A stretch of DNA of 23,472 bases from Alphaproteobacteria bacterium (GTDB lineage Bacteria; Pseudomonadota; Alphaproteobacteria; Rickettsiales; UBA1997): positions 1 to 23,472 of the forward strand of contig VGDJ01000004.1 of the NCBI GenBank assembly GCA_016869775.1. Reading direction: 5' to 3'. Below are positions 1 to 7,589 of this stretch, piece by piece. Position numbers and translations under genes: made by a program. The number at the start of each line of letters is the position of its first letter. Within the stretch, counting starts at the first letter, position 1. A model generated the notes under the pieces. That model searched no databases. It was not told where the DNA came from and saw only the letters and a list, made by a program, of their open reading frames with translations.

Positions 1-104
1 GTTCAACCTTCGAAATTTGGGAGCCAGAAAGTTTCTCTAAATATATGGAAAAAGCTAAGAGCGAGGCGAAATTGAAACGTAATTTATTGAGGTTGAATAA
101 ATGA
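1..104 (+). CDS. mraZ: MraZ, C-terminal end (partial)
   Basis: The window opens inside a gene read in frame from base 3. It gives 33 residues starting STFEIWEPESF and ending RLNK, then TGA at 102-104. The FEIWEPE stretch followed by a basic helix is the usual C-terminus of MraZ, the AbrB-fold DNA-binding regulator found first in the dcw (division and cell wall) cluster. Its stop overlaps the rsmH start as ATGA, the classic translational-coupling arrangement, and rsmH directly downstream supports the call. This is also one of only two genes here that end in TGA. The 5' part lies outside the window, so promoter and N-terminus cannot be judged. Confidence 0.85.
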   Translation, partial: STFEIWEPESFSKYMEKAKSEAKLKRNLLRLNK

Positions 105-1036
105 CCAAACATCAATTTCATAAACCAGTAATGCTTAATGAAGTTATTGAAAACTTAGCCGTAAAAGATGGTGAAATTTATATTGATGCAACTTTTGGCG
201 CAGGGGGGTATTCGAGTGCAATGCTTGAGAAGGCCGAGTGTAAATTAATTGCATTTGATAGAGATATTTCAGTTAAAAAATTTGCTGAAAACTTGCATAA
301 AAAATTTGGCAACAGATTTATTTTTAAAAATCAAAAATTCTCAGAAATTGCCGAAGCTATAAAGCAAGAGAATATTCAAGAAGTTGATGCAATAGTTTTT
401 GATATTGGAGTTTCGTCGATGCAGCTTGATGAAAAAATTAGAGGATTTTCGTTTGATGCTCAAGAAAAGCTTGATATGCGAATGGATCAAAGCCAAAAAC
501 TAAGCGCATTTGAAGTGGTAAATTATGAAGATGAAGAAGAATTAGCGAATATAATTTTTGAATATGGTGAAGAGCCGAAAGCTCGAAAAATTGCTAAAAA
601 AATTGTTTTAGATAGAAAAATTAAGCCCATTAACACCTGCGTTGAATTGGCTCACATTGTGCGTTCATTTTATCGCGGTTATCACAAAACCGATCCAGCA
701 ACCAAAACTTTTCAAGCTATCAGAATATTTGTAAATCGTGAGTTAGAAGAATTGAAGTTGGCTTTGAACGCAACTCTTAAAATTTTAAAAAAAGGTGGAA
801 GGCTCGTGGTGGTCTCTTTTCATTCACTTGAAGATAAAATCGTTAAAGATTTTTTTAGAGAGCAGGCGGGTTTAAAAAACTCATATTCCAGATATCAGCC
901 CGATGAAATAATTGATAAAAATTTAATAAGAAATTTTCAAATAATTACCAAATCAGCTGTGAGTCCATCGCAGTTTGAAATTGATATTAATCCGAGATCT
1001 CGCTCAGCTAAAATGAGAGTCGCTCATAAATTATAA
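101..1036 (+). CDS. rsmH: 16S rRNA (cytosine-1402-N4)-methyltransferase RsmH
   Basis: RsmH (MraW) uses S-adenosylmethionine to methylate N4 of C1402 in the 16S rRNA decoding centre. The 311 residues match the family length. Visible motifs are HKPVMLNEVIENL at the N-terminus, the SAM-binding loop DATFGAGGYSS (about residues 29-39), the RGFSFDAQEKLDMRMD block near residue 114, and VVSFHSLEDKIVKDFF near 237. The ATG overlaps the mraZ stop (ATGA), and a GAGG at 89-92 lies 8 bases upstream. This is one of few good Shine-Dalgarno sites in the window. The mraZ-rsmH-ftsL order is that of the dcw cluster, so it is probably co-transcribed with both neighbours. Confidence 0.97.
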   Translation: MTKHQFHKPVMLNEVIENLAVKDGEIYIDATFGAGGYSSAMLEKAECKLIAFDRDISVKKFAENLHKKFGNRFIFKNQKFSEIAEAIKQENIQEVDAIVFDIGVSSMQLDEKIRGFSFDAQEKLDMRMDQSQKLSAFEVVNYEDEEELANIIFEYGEEPKARKIAKKIVLDRKIKPINTCVELAHIVRSFYRGYHKTDPATKTFQAIRIFVNRELEELKLALNATLKILKKGGRLVVVSFHSLEDKIVKDFFREQAGLKNSYSRYQPDEIIDKNLIRNFQIITKSAVSPSQFEIDINPRSRSAKMRVAHKL

Positions 1037-1043
1037 TTTATAA

Positions 1044-1412
1044 ATGAAAGAAATTTGGGATTCGATGAATCGATATTATTTTGTAAATTTTTCAATAATA
1101 ATTACCGTTATTTTGAGTATTTTTGTAATGTTTTTTATTCAATTTAATGTAGAAAAACTTCAAGAAAATATAGCCCAAAGTAGAACGCAAATAAATGATT
1201 TTGAAGATCAAATTAGATTGCTTGAAGTTGAGTGGGTTTATTTGACGAGGCCAGAAAGACTTAGACAAATTTCGGCAAAGTTTCTTAAAAATAATGGATA
1301 TGCATTGTCCAGTCAAATCAAGGGAGAAGATCAATTAAATGAAATTTATAGTGCTGATTATAAAATTGATGAAAATGCAAAAAATTTAGATGACAAAGAG
1401 CAAAAAATATAA
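1044..1412 (+). CDS. ftsL: Cell division protein FtsL
   Basis: FtsL is a small bitopic divisome protein that forms a periplasmic coiled coil with FtsB and helps activate FtsW/FtsI. The 122 residues show a short cytoplasmic N-terminus, one membrane segment at about residues 15-33 (SIIITVILSIFVMFFIQF), then a heptad-rich region. After this comes LEVEWVYLTRPERLRQIS, the segment typical of alphaproteobacterial FtsL. It starts 7 bases after the rsmH stop. No Shine-Dalgarno site is seen, and TTTATAA (1037-1043) abuts the ATG. The expected ftsI does not follow; a hairpin and the convergent rpsD come next, so the dcw cluster is interrupted here. The family varies greatly in sequence, so the call rests on position, topology and the PERL motif together. 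Confidence 0.88.
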   Translation: MKEIWDSMNRYYFVNFSIIITVILSIFVMFFIQFNVEKLQENIAQSRTQINDFEDQIRLLEVEWVYLTRPERLRQISAKFLKNNGYALSSQIKGEDQLNEIYSADYKIDENAKNLDDKEQKI

Positions 1413-1486
1413 GGTGTTTTTTAAGTAGAGATTTTTATTTGAAATTTAGTGTTTTATAACAAATAAGATCAGAAATATCAATTGAG

Positions 1487-1536
1487 AAAAGCCCAAATAA
1501 GTAGTTTTTGATGAAACTCTTTTGTTTGGGCTTTTT
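1487..1536. terminator. Bidirectional intrinsic terminator between ftsL and rpsD
   Basis: AAAAGCCCAAA (1487-1497) is perfectly complementary to TTTGGGCTTTT (1525-1535). The loop contains a smaller possible stem (AGTTT with AAACT). The right arm runs into TTTTT on the plus strand, and the minus strand likewise reads TTTGGGCTTTT. The hairpin therefore suits termination of both convergent transcripts, ftsL (+) and rpsD (-). It is the only GC-containing terminator-like hairpin found in the window. Confidence 0.8.
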
Positions 1537-1547
1537 GGATTATAAAA

Positions 1548-2165
1548 TTAACGAGAATAAAATTCTGTAATGAGGTGTGGTTCCATTTCTATAGCATATG
1601 GAACTTCAGCGAAAGTGGGTTTTTCAATTAGTTTTATTGAAAAATTTTCTTTATCTAATTGAAGATAAGACGGAACATCTCTCTCCATTTTTTGAAGTGA
1701 ATCTATTAAGATATTTAGTTTACGGGATTTTTCGCGAACTTGAACTATATCTCCAACCTTAAGTCTGTATGATGGAATATTAACAACTTTTCCGTTTACT
1801 AAAACATGTTTGTGATTAACAAATTGTCTAGCTGAAAAGACTGTCGGAACAAAATTTGCTCTATAAACAACTGCATCAAGGCGGCTCTCAAGTGTACCGA
1901 TAAAGTTTTCGCTTGCATCACCTTTCATTCGTGATGCTAATTTAAAGGTGTTATAAAATTGTTTTTCAGAAATGTTTCCGTAGTAAAATTTCATTCTTTG
2001 TTTAGCGCGAAGTTGAACTCCATAATCGCTTGAACGGCCTTTTGAAGTTGCCCCATGTTGCCCTGGGCGATAATTTCGTTTAGCGAATGAGTCGTTGGCT
2101 TGGCCCCATAGGCTTCCACCAAGTTTTCTGCTAAGTTTTTTCTTAGCGGTAAATCTTTTAGTCAT
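1548..2165 (-). CDS. rpsD: 30S ribosomal protein S4
   Basis: S4 is a primary 16S rRNA-binding protein that nucleates assembly of the 30S body. At 205 residues the length is normal. Visible signatures are KLSRKLGGSLWG near the N-terminus, NYRPGQHG (about residues 31-38), SDYGVQLRAKQRMKFYYG, and the S4 RNA-binding domain at about residues 95-160 with LESRLDAVVYRANF and ARQFVNHKHVLVNGK. The C-terminus, VPYAIEMEPHLITEFYSR, resembles that of other alphaproteobacterial S4 proteins. It stands alone rather than in the alpha operon with rpoA and rpsK, which is common in alphaproteobacteria. The 164-base upstream leader contains two inverted repeats described separately. No clear Shine-Dalgarno site precedes the ATG. 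Confidence 0.98.
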   Translation of the reverse strand: MTKRFTAKKKLSRKLGGSLWGQANDSFAKRNYRPGQHGATSKGRSSDYGVQLRAKQRMKFYYGNISEKQFYNTFKLASRMKGDASENFIGTLESRLDAVVYRANFVPTVFSARQFVNHKHVLVNGKVVNIPSYRLKVGDIVQVREKSRKLNILIDSLQKMERDVPSYLQLDKENFSIKLIEKPTFAEVPYAIEMEPHLITEFYSR

Positions 2166-2213
2166 TGTTAGCTATTAATTATTTGCCTTATTTTCCATTG
2201 GATTTGAGGGATT

Positions 2214-2227
2214 CAAGATTAATCTTG
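2214..2227. promoter_or_regulatory. 14-bp perfect palindrome in the rpsD leader
   Basis: CAAGATTAATCTTG is a perfect palindrome about 50 bases upstream of the rpsD ATG. A TTGACG hexamer lies just upstream on the minus strand (2233-2238), but no convincing -10 element is found at normal spacing. It could be an operator or part of a leader structure. One perfect 14-mer palindrome is roughly what chance gives in a window of this size, so confidence is low. Confidence 0.25.
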
Positions 2228-2241
2228 GTTGCCGTCAAATT

Positions 2242-2266
2242 TTTAATAAACAAAACGTTTATTAAA
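2242..2266. promoter_or_regulatory. Inverted repeat between the chorismate mutase gene and rpsD
   Basis: TTTAATAAAC (2242-2251) and GTTTATTAAA (2257-2266) form a perfect 10-bp stem with a 5-base loop (AAAAC). No T-run follows on either strand, so it is a poor intrinsic terminator. It lies 64 bases past the chorismate mutase stop and about 77 bases upstream of rpsD. It may be a protein-binding site or a weak transcript-end structure for the upstream gene. The role is unknown. Confidence 0.3.
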
Positions 2267-2329
2267 GGTTAAAGCCAGATACCTTAGTCGACATTTTTTT
2301 ATAAAATATTATCTTAGTCAAGAAATCTT

Positions 2330-3217
2330 TTAGATAATGATTGGCTTGGCATAATAACCTAAAATTTTAACAAATGGTTTTATTTTAGATTGAGAGAGTT
2401 TTTTAAGATTTAATGAATTTTCGTTAATAAAGTTATTAATTTCGGCAAGATGAAATCTTATTCCTTCAAACTGAGAAACTTGAACGGATTTAAGTATTTT
2501 TGCCTCGAAGCCACATTCTTTTAATGTATTTATTACCGATAACTTGCTTATTTCTCTGTTAGTTTCTATCGATAATAAAGTATTATCATCGCAAGACTGC
2601 TCAGTTTCTTTAATTGCAACTGCAACTAAATTTATTTTATTAATGTTTTTATCGTTATCGTGATGTTCAGCAAATGGAATTTTAGCAAAAATTTTTATAT
2701 TTGAACGATTGTTGGCCAAAGATATCCACCAGTTTTCTTTGGTATCTTCTTTTTTGTCATTATCATCATTATTTGTTGGAAGAGCAAAGATGCCAATTTG
2801 ACAATTATTATTTTCTAATTCACTGGCAATGCTATTAGCGCTATCAAAATTCAAAATGGGTACTTCATCATTATAATAATTTTTGACAAGATGGGTATAA
2901 TCAGAAATATTTTTTGGGTTGTGAATGGCAATTTTGATAGTTTGCTCACTTATATTGGCGGTAGTGATGATTTTACGCCAGATATTTATAATCATTGATT
3001 TTGGGAGATGATTTTCATTAATTTTCACTAAATTTTTAATCATATCAGCTTCTCGCCCGGAGCGAATAAAAAATTTTTCGTTATTGCTTTTTTTGAGTTG
3101 AGCAACATTTTGAACAATTTTCATTCTATCTTTGAGAAGTTCCAAAATTTTCATGTCAATTTGATCTATGAGGTTTCGGTAGTAATTGAGATCTTTATTG
3201 TGTTGATTTTCGTCCAT
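2330..3217 (-). CDS. AroQ-type chorismate mutase with ACT-like C-terminal region
   Basis: This enzyme is expected to convert chorismate to prephenate for phenylalanine and tyrosine synthesis. Residues 10-92 form an AroQ helical domain whose catalytic set can be read: Arg14 (YYRNLID), Arg31 (DRMKIV), Lys42 (QLKK), and Arg52/Arg55/Glu56 (FIRSGREADM). The rest (about 93-295) looks like a shortened, degenerate prephenate dehydratase region. I do not see the dehydratase Thr-Arg-Phe motif. An ACT-like segment follows (about 215-280, LSIETNREISKLSVINTLKE...FEGIRFHLAEI). Alphaproteobacteria often have a chorismate mutase of this length near metX-metW, and here it is divergent from metX with only 49 bases between. 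Whether the C-terminal part is catalytic or only senses phenylalanine is unknown. Symbol pheA is possible. Confidence 0.8.
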   Translation of the reverse strand: MDENQHNKDLNYYRNLIDQIDMKILELLKDRMKIVQNVAQLKKSNNEKFFIRSGREADMIKNLVKINENHLPKSMIINIWRKIITTANISEQTIKIAIHNPKNISDYTHLVKNYYNDEVPILNFDSANSIASELENNNCQIGIFALPTNNDDNDKKEDTKENWWISLANNRSNIKIFAKIPFAEHHDNDKNINKINLVAVAIKETEQSCDDNTLLSIETNREISKLSVINTLKECGFEAKILKSVQVSQFEGIRFHLAEINNFINENSLNLKKLSQSKIKPFVKILGYYAKPIII

Positions 3218-3266
3218 TGATTTTTAATAATTAAAATTAGTTTTTTAATTTAATTTATAAAAATTA

Positions 3267-4421
3267 ATGAAAGTTAAGTCAAGATTTGGTCCTTTATATA
3301 ATGAGTTCGAAATTGGCGAAGTTGACTATTTTGCAAAAGATTCAAAATTAAAATTATCTTCTGGAATTGAAATTGATAATTTTCCTATTGCATATCAAAC
3401 ATATGGAAAGCTTGATGCCAAAAAATCTAATGCCATACTAATTTGTCATGCTCTGACCGGTGATCAATATGTTGCAAGTAAGAATCCTGTAGTTCAAAAA
3501 GATGGTTGGTGGGATTTTATGGTTGGAAGCGGAAAGCCAATTGATACCGACAAATTTTTTGTAATTTGTTCGAATATTATTGGTGGTTGCATGGGTTCGT
3601 TTGGTCCAAAATCAATTGATCCCAAAACTCAAAAACCTTTTGCCCAAACCTTTCCGTTTTTAACGATTTATGATATGGTGAGAGCCCAAAATCTTTTAAT
3701 TGAAAGCTTAGGAATTGAAAGATTGCATGCGGTTATCGGAGGATCAACGGGTGGAATGCAAGTTTTGGCGTGGGGCGTTTTGTTTCCTCATAAAATTAAT
3801 GTTCTAATCCCAATGTCAACTTCATATCGTCATTCTCCTCAAAATATTGCATTCCATGAAGTTGGAAGGCAAGCTATCATGACCGATCCAGATTGGTGTG
3901 ATGGCTATTATCTATCGTATAAAAAATTTCCAAAAAATGGTCTGGCGCTTGCCAGAATGACTGCTCATATAACTTATCTTTCAGAAAATGCTCTTCAAAG
4001 CAAGTTTGGTCGAAACTTAAAAAATAAATCGGGATTTTCATTTAGTGCAAAGAGAGATTTTGAGGTAGAAAATTATCTTCATTATCAAGGTAATCGTTTT
4101 GTCGAGAGATTTGATCCAAATTCATATTTAATAATTACTCGCGCAGTCGATTATTTTGATTTGGAAACCGATTTCGAAGGTAACTTATCAAAAGCTTTTT
4201 TTGAATTATCTAAAAATAAATCATGTAAAGTTTGCGTTATTTCTTTCTCTGATGACTGGCTTTTTCCGCCAAGCGAATCTAAAAAACTAACTCATTCACT
4301 TTCGGCTTGCGATGTTAATGTGAGTTCTGTGGTTATTGAGAGTTCAGGAGGTCACGATTCGTTTTTATTAAAAAATAATATTTTTGAAAAAACAATTAGC
4401 GGTTTATTAATTGAAAAATAA
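3267..4421 (+). CDS. metX: Homoserine O-acyltransferase MetX
   Basis: MetX activates homoserine by acylation (acetyl-CoA or succinyl-CoA) in the first committed step of methionine synthesis. The 384-residue alpha/beta-hydrolase shows NAILICHALTGDQYV, SNIIGGCMGSFGP, and the nucleophile elbow GGSTGGMQ with Ser160. Asp330 (SDDWLFPP) and His363 (SSGGHDSFL) complete the triad. Acetyl versus succinyl preference cannot be settled by eye. It is followed 51 bases later by metW, the usual alphaproteobacterial partner. There is no Shine-Dalgarno site; TTTATAA (3254-3260) lies 6 bases before the ATG. Confidence 0.96.
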   Translation: MKVKSRFGPLYNEFEIGEVDYFAKDSKLKLSSGIEIDNFPIAYQTYGKLDAKKSNAILICHALTGDQYVASKNPVVQKDGWWDFMVGSGKPIDTDKFFVICSNIIGGCMGSFGPKSIDPKTQKPFAQTFPFLTIYDMVRAQNLLIESLGIERLHAVIGGSTGGMQVLAWGVLFPHKINVLIPMSTSYRHSPQNIAFHEVGRQAIMTDPDWCDGYYLSYKKFPKNGLALARMTAHITYLSENALQSKFGRNLKNKSGFSFSAKRDFEVENYLHYQGNRFVERFDPNSYLIITRAVDYFDLETDFEGNLSKAFFELSKNKSCKVCVISFSDDWLFPPSESKKLTHSLSACDVNVSSVVIESSGGHDSFLLKNNIFEKTISGLLIEK

Positions 4422-4472
4422 AATTTTAAAAACTAGCTTGACCAAAATTTTTTAATTTTTGCTTTATAAACT

Positions 4473-5204
4473 ATGCAAAATAGCCAAAATATAAATACCC
4501 AAAAAATTCGTTTCGACCTACAAATTATTGCCGATTTAATTAAACCAAACTCTAAAGTTCTTGATATAGGTTGTGGAGAAGGGCAATTATTGAGTTTTTT
4601 AAAACAAACAAAAAATATTGATGGAAGGGGTATGGAAATTTCTCATACTCAAGTTAGTAAAGCTTTAATTAAAGGTTTGTCCGTTATTCATGGAAATGCC
4701 GAAAATGATTTAGTGATTTATCCCGACAAATCTTTCGATTATGCTGTTCTGAGTCAAACTATTCAAGCTACACACAATCCCCCAAAAATTCTATTTGAGA
4801 TGCTTAGAATTGCAAAATATGCGATTGTTTCTTTGCCAAATTTTGCTCACTTTCAAAATCGTTTTGAAATTATGTTTCGAGGCAAAATGCCGGTAAACAA
4901 AACCATACCATTTCAGTGGTACGAAACTCCAAATATTCATTTTTGCTCCATAACTGATTTTGAAAAGCTATGTTTTGATTTGCATTTAACTCTAGAAAAA
5001 AAAATATTTCTTACCTCTCATTATAAACTTTTGGGTTTTTTAGGGAAAGAAATCATTGCCAATCTTATTGCAAGATATGGAATATTTTTAATCACCAATA
5101 AAGAATTATTTGCCACCGGTCAGGAAGAGTTTGCATTTAAAAACATGGTTAATTTAGGATACAAGCCCGCAATTCAAAGTTTGTTTATTAAAGATAAAAA
5201 TTAA
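4473..5204 (+). CDS. metW: MetW, methionine biosynthesis protein
   Basis: MetW is a methyltransferase-fold protein encoded with metX in many proteobacteria and thought to support MetX activity. The SAM-type loop VLDIGCGEGQLL is at residues 29-40. The MetW-specific block around PNFAHFQNRFEIMFRGKMP and QWYETPNIHFCSITDFEKLC clearly separates it from general methyltransferases. At 243 residues it is somewhat longer than the roughly 200 usual, with extra sequence at the C-terminus. The stop TAA is directly followed by the rlpA ATG (TAATG overlap), so the two are probably translationally coupled. TTTATAA (4463-4469) is 3 bases before the start. Confidence 0.95.
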   Translation: MQNSQNINTQKIRFDLQIIADLIKPNSKVLDIGCGEGQLLSFLKQTKNIDGRGMEISHTQVSKALIKGLSVIHGNAENDLVIYPDKSFDYAVLSQTIQATHNPPKILFEMLRIAKYAIVSLPNFAHFQNRFEIMFRGKMPVNKTIPFQWYETPNIHFCSITDFEKLCFDLHLTLEKKIFLTSHYKLLGFLGKEIIANLIARYGIFLITNKELFATGQEEFAFKNMVNLGYKPAIQSLFIKDKN

Positions 5205-6037
5205 TGTTTAATTTTTTATACCCCATCATAATCCTAATAATTTTATCATCTTGCTCGTTTGATTACGATAATTCATCAACAAAAAACAAAAGAAGATATT
5301 CAAAGAATTTTGATGGAAAGTTTCGAAATGCAGGAAGAGTTATTGCTCGCAAAATTAGACCTTCAGAATCAATGCAAGCTGGTTTGCCCAAACAAAATGA
5401 TTCAAATTTCGTAGCTTCTGATTATGCGGGTTATAATTATCAAAATTATCGAGATTATAAAATTCGTGACCAAAGAGTTGATAAATATTCCGAAAATTCA
5501 TTGCGAAAAGAAACCAGCTTCAAAAAATTAGAGGATCCCGAAAATATTGACGAATTATATGAGGTCTCCGAAATTGATGAGCCAATTATTGACAAAAATA
5601 ATATTTTAGAGTCAGGGGTTTATTCTGGTCATTTTAAAATTGGTCAACCATATACAGCATTCGGAGTTTCGTATGTTCCGCAAGATTATGAAAGTTTTGA
5701 AGAAATAGGCACAGCTTCGTGGTATGGTTCAGATTTTCATGGTAAAAAAACTGCTAATGGCGAAGTATACAATATGGGAGACTTAACCGCCGCACACCCG
5801 ACATTACCATTGCCATCATTGATCAGAGTCACCAATTTACAAAATGGTAAATCACAAATTCTACGAGTTAATGATCGCGGTCCATTTGCTAAAAATAGAG
5901 TAATTGATGTTTCCGAAAAAGCTGCCGATCTTTTAGGTTTTAAAAATAAAGGCACTACTGAAGTTAAGGTCGAACTTTTACGTGATGATACGGATCAAAT
6001 GCTCGAGAAGCTCCAAATCAAAAATAGCACTTTTTGA
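5204..6037 (+). CDS. rlpA: RlpA-like septal lytic transglycosylase lipoprotein, lacking SPOR
   Basis: RlpA cleaves denuded glycan strands of peptidoglycan at division sites. This 277-residue protein starts with a lipoprotein signal peptide ending in lipobox LSSC (Cys17), so it should sit in the outer membrane facing the periplasm. A long polar linker (about 20-165) precedes the double-psi beta-barrel domain (about 166-258): GTASWYG, FHGKKTANGE (Glu187), LTAAHPTLP (His198), NDRGPF (Asp224), and VIDVSEKAADLLGF. The three named residues match the active-site positions known for RlpA. The protein ends about 20 residues after the barrel, so the C-terminal SPOR domain of longer RlpAs is absent. It starts within the metW stop and ends in TGA. 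Confidence 0.93.
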   Translation: MFNFLYPIIILIILSSCSFDYDNSSTKNKRRYSKNFDGKFRNAGRVIARKIRPSESMQAGLPKQNDSNFVASDYAGYNYQNYRDYKIRDQRVDKYSENSLRKETSFKKLEDPENIDELYEVSEIDEPIIDKNNILESGVYSGHFKIGQPYTAFGVSYVPQDYESFEEIGTASWYGSDFHGKKTANGEVYNMGDLTAAHPTLPLPSLIRVTNLQNGKSQILRVNDRGPFAKNRVIDVSEKAADLLGFKNKGTTEVKVELLRDDTDQMLEKLQIKNSTF

Positions 6038-6135
6038 AGCGGTTATTTTTAAATTATCCGCAAATATATTTTTTTATAGACTCGATTAAGATTAATATTT
6101 AATTTTTTTTTAAATAAATCTATTTATAAAAAATT

Positions 6136-6486
6136 ATGAACAATATTATTGAAAATCAGCCAATTGATTACGAGTTTTTAAAAAAAATAATTGGTGATGA
6201 TGAAGAGTTTGAAAAAGAGCTTTTTAATATTTTTATTGATAGTTCAAAGTATAATATTTCTAAACTTGAGAAAGCAATTTTATCTGATGACAATAATTCA
6301 TGGTTCATGGCATCTCACGCCATGAAAGGTTCTTCCGCTTCAATTGGAGCTTTTTCTTTGTCCAAAGCTCTTGAAGTCGCACAAAAAATTTCTGATGATA
6401 ATTTGGATAAGAAAATAGAATCACTCGATAATATTAAGCAAGAGTTTGAAAGAGTGCATGATTTTATTAAGAAGAAATTAGGGTAG
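6136..6486 (+). CDS. Orphan histidine phosphotransfer (Hpt) domain protein
   Basis: The 116-residue, all-helical-looking protein carries ASHAMKGSSASIGA, the HxxKGSS signature of Hpt domains, with His61 as the phospho-acceptor. It has no kinase, receiver or membrane segment. Such proteins relay phosphate from a hybrid histidine kinase receiver domain to a final response regulator. No partner kinase or regulator is encoded in this window, so the pathway is unknown. A 98-base spacer separates it from rlpA. There is no Shine-Dalgarno site, and TTTATAA (6123-6129) lies 6 bases before the ATG. It converges with the lipoprotein gene at an 8-base gap with no visible terminator. Confidence 0.87.
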   Translation: MNNIIENQPIDYEFLKKIIGDDEEFEKELFNIFIDSSKYNISKLEKAILSDDNNSWFMASHAMKGSSASIGAFSLSKALEVAQKISDDNLDKKIESLDNIKQEFERVHDFIKKKLG

Positions 6487-6494
6487 GTTAGCTT

Positions 6495-7589
6495 TTAATT
6501 ATTGGCTTCAATATATTTAAGCTTTTCACAGTTCTTTGCATAATTGGTTTTATCAATTTCGTTCCTTATATTAACCGAGCTCATGCAACTTATTATAAAA
6601 TTTTTTCTAAGCTTAGATATTTCTTGTTTAAAATAAATTCCCCGTGTTGAGTTGTCAATTTTTGAAATTTTATTCATATTTTCTTGAACAACCTTTTCTT
6701 TTTCAGCTTTACCTAAAAAATCATCTTCATTAATTCCTATTGATTCAAAATTATTTCTGTTATCACGATCTGAATTCAGGTTGCGATTTTTAATTTTATT
6801 ATCGATTCTATCGTCATCCTTTATCATCTCGTCGCTAAATCTAATATAAGCTTGTTTTTGACAAATAATTTTTTCTTTTGCTTCAGTTTCTTTAACTTTT
6901 TTATTTGAATCGCTTAAACATTTTTGAAAATTTATAAGACTATCTAAACATTTATTAAAATCATCGCTTGAGGGCTTGAAGTTTGAACATTCTGGGTCTT
7001 CGGCAAGTTTTTTCTGATTATCGTCAAAAGATTTTTTAATTCTTTTATCAATTACAAAAGCAATATCATATGATTTGTTATGATATTTTTGATATTGGTT
7101 ATTACTAAAAGGTGGCTCGGTAAAGTTAAGCTCAATTAAATTTTTGCGACATTGATAATATTCTTCAACCTTAATTTGGTCCTTAGATTGATTATCGTAG
7201 CCTAATCTAAGGCATTTTTTATGATCACTTTCTTCAAGTTTATTTATTTCTTTGGCAATATTACTGTCCTGATTTTTTGAAATAATTAAAGAAATTTGCG
7301 TAACTAAGTCAGAAATTTTTTGGTTGAATTCTATTTGGCGTGGCAAGACTGGATAAACTTCGAGATGAAATTTAGAAAATGATAAACGACAATGCCAATA
7401 TAATTTGCTGTCAATATTATTATTTTTATCAAAGTTGAGTTTTAGTTTGACACAAGATTGATGATCAACTTCTTCAAGTGAATTAATATCGGGAAAATCA
7501 GAAATTAGATAAGGACGTTTTTTATTTGCACAAGATAACATAAAAACACAAAGCAAAATTGTTAATGTTTTTAAAAAATTATCATTCAT
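6495..7589 (-). CDS. Unrecognised Cys-rich lipoprotein with internal 80-residue repeat
   Basis: I do not recognise this 364-residue protein. It begins with a signal peptide ending in lipobox MLSC (Cys20), so it is predicted to be lipid-anchored and periplasmic. The mature part has ten further Cys residues (46, 67, 126, 147, 201, 214, 224, 243, 335, 354), which fits disulfides. Residues 37-80 and 117-160 are a duplication in exact 80-residue register: LEE at 38/118, Asp-His at 42-43/122-123, Cys at 46/126, Cys-Arg at 67-68/147-148, Pro at 80/160. Residues 250-330 are highly charged and probably disordered or coiled. Flanking genes (Hpt and pth, both +) suggest no role. The TTTATA directly before the ATG resembles other starts here. 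Confidence is high that it is a gene and none is claimed for function. Confidence 0.85.
   Translation of the reverse strand: MNDNFLKTLTILLCVFMLSCANKKRPYLISDFPDINSLEEVDHQSCVKLKLNFDKNNNIDSKLYWHCRLSFSKFHLEVYPVLPRQIEFNQKISDLVTQISLIISKNQDSNIAKEINKLEESDHKKCLRLGYDNQSKDQIKVEEYYQCRKNLIELNFTEPPFSNNQYQKYHNKSYDIAFVIDKRIKKSFDDNQKKLAEDPECSNFKPSSDDFNKCLDSLINFQKCLSDSNKKVKETEAKEKIICQKQAYIRFSDEMIKDDDRIDNKIKNRNLNSDRDNRNNFESIGINEDDFLGKAEKEKVVQENMNKISKIDNSTRGIYFKQEISKLRKNFIISCMSSVNIRNEIDKTNYAKNCEKLKYIEANN

Noticed and set aside
4438..4469. Sigma-70 promoter (TTGACC and TATAAA) before metW
   Set aside because: The spacing is 20-21 bases and the -10 would lie almost on the start codon.
6039..6061. GCGG with CCGC hairpin after rlpA as a terminator
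   Set aside because: Only four strong pairs enclose a long mismatched interior; it might act weakly, but I cannot support it.
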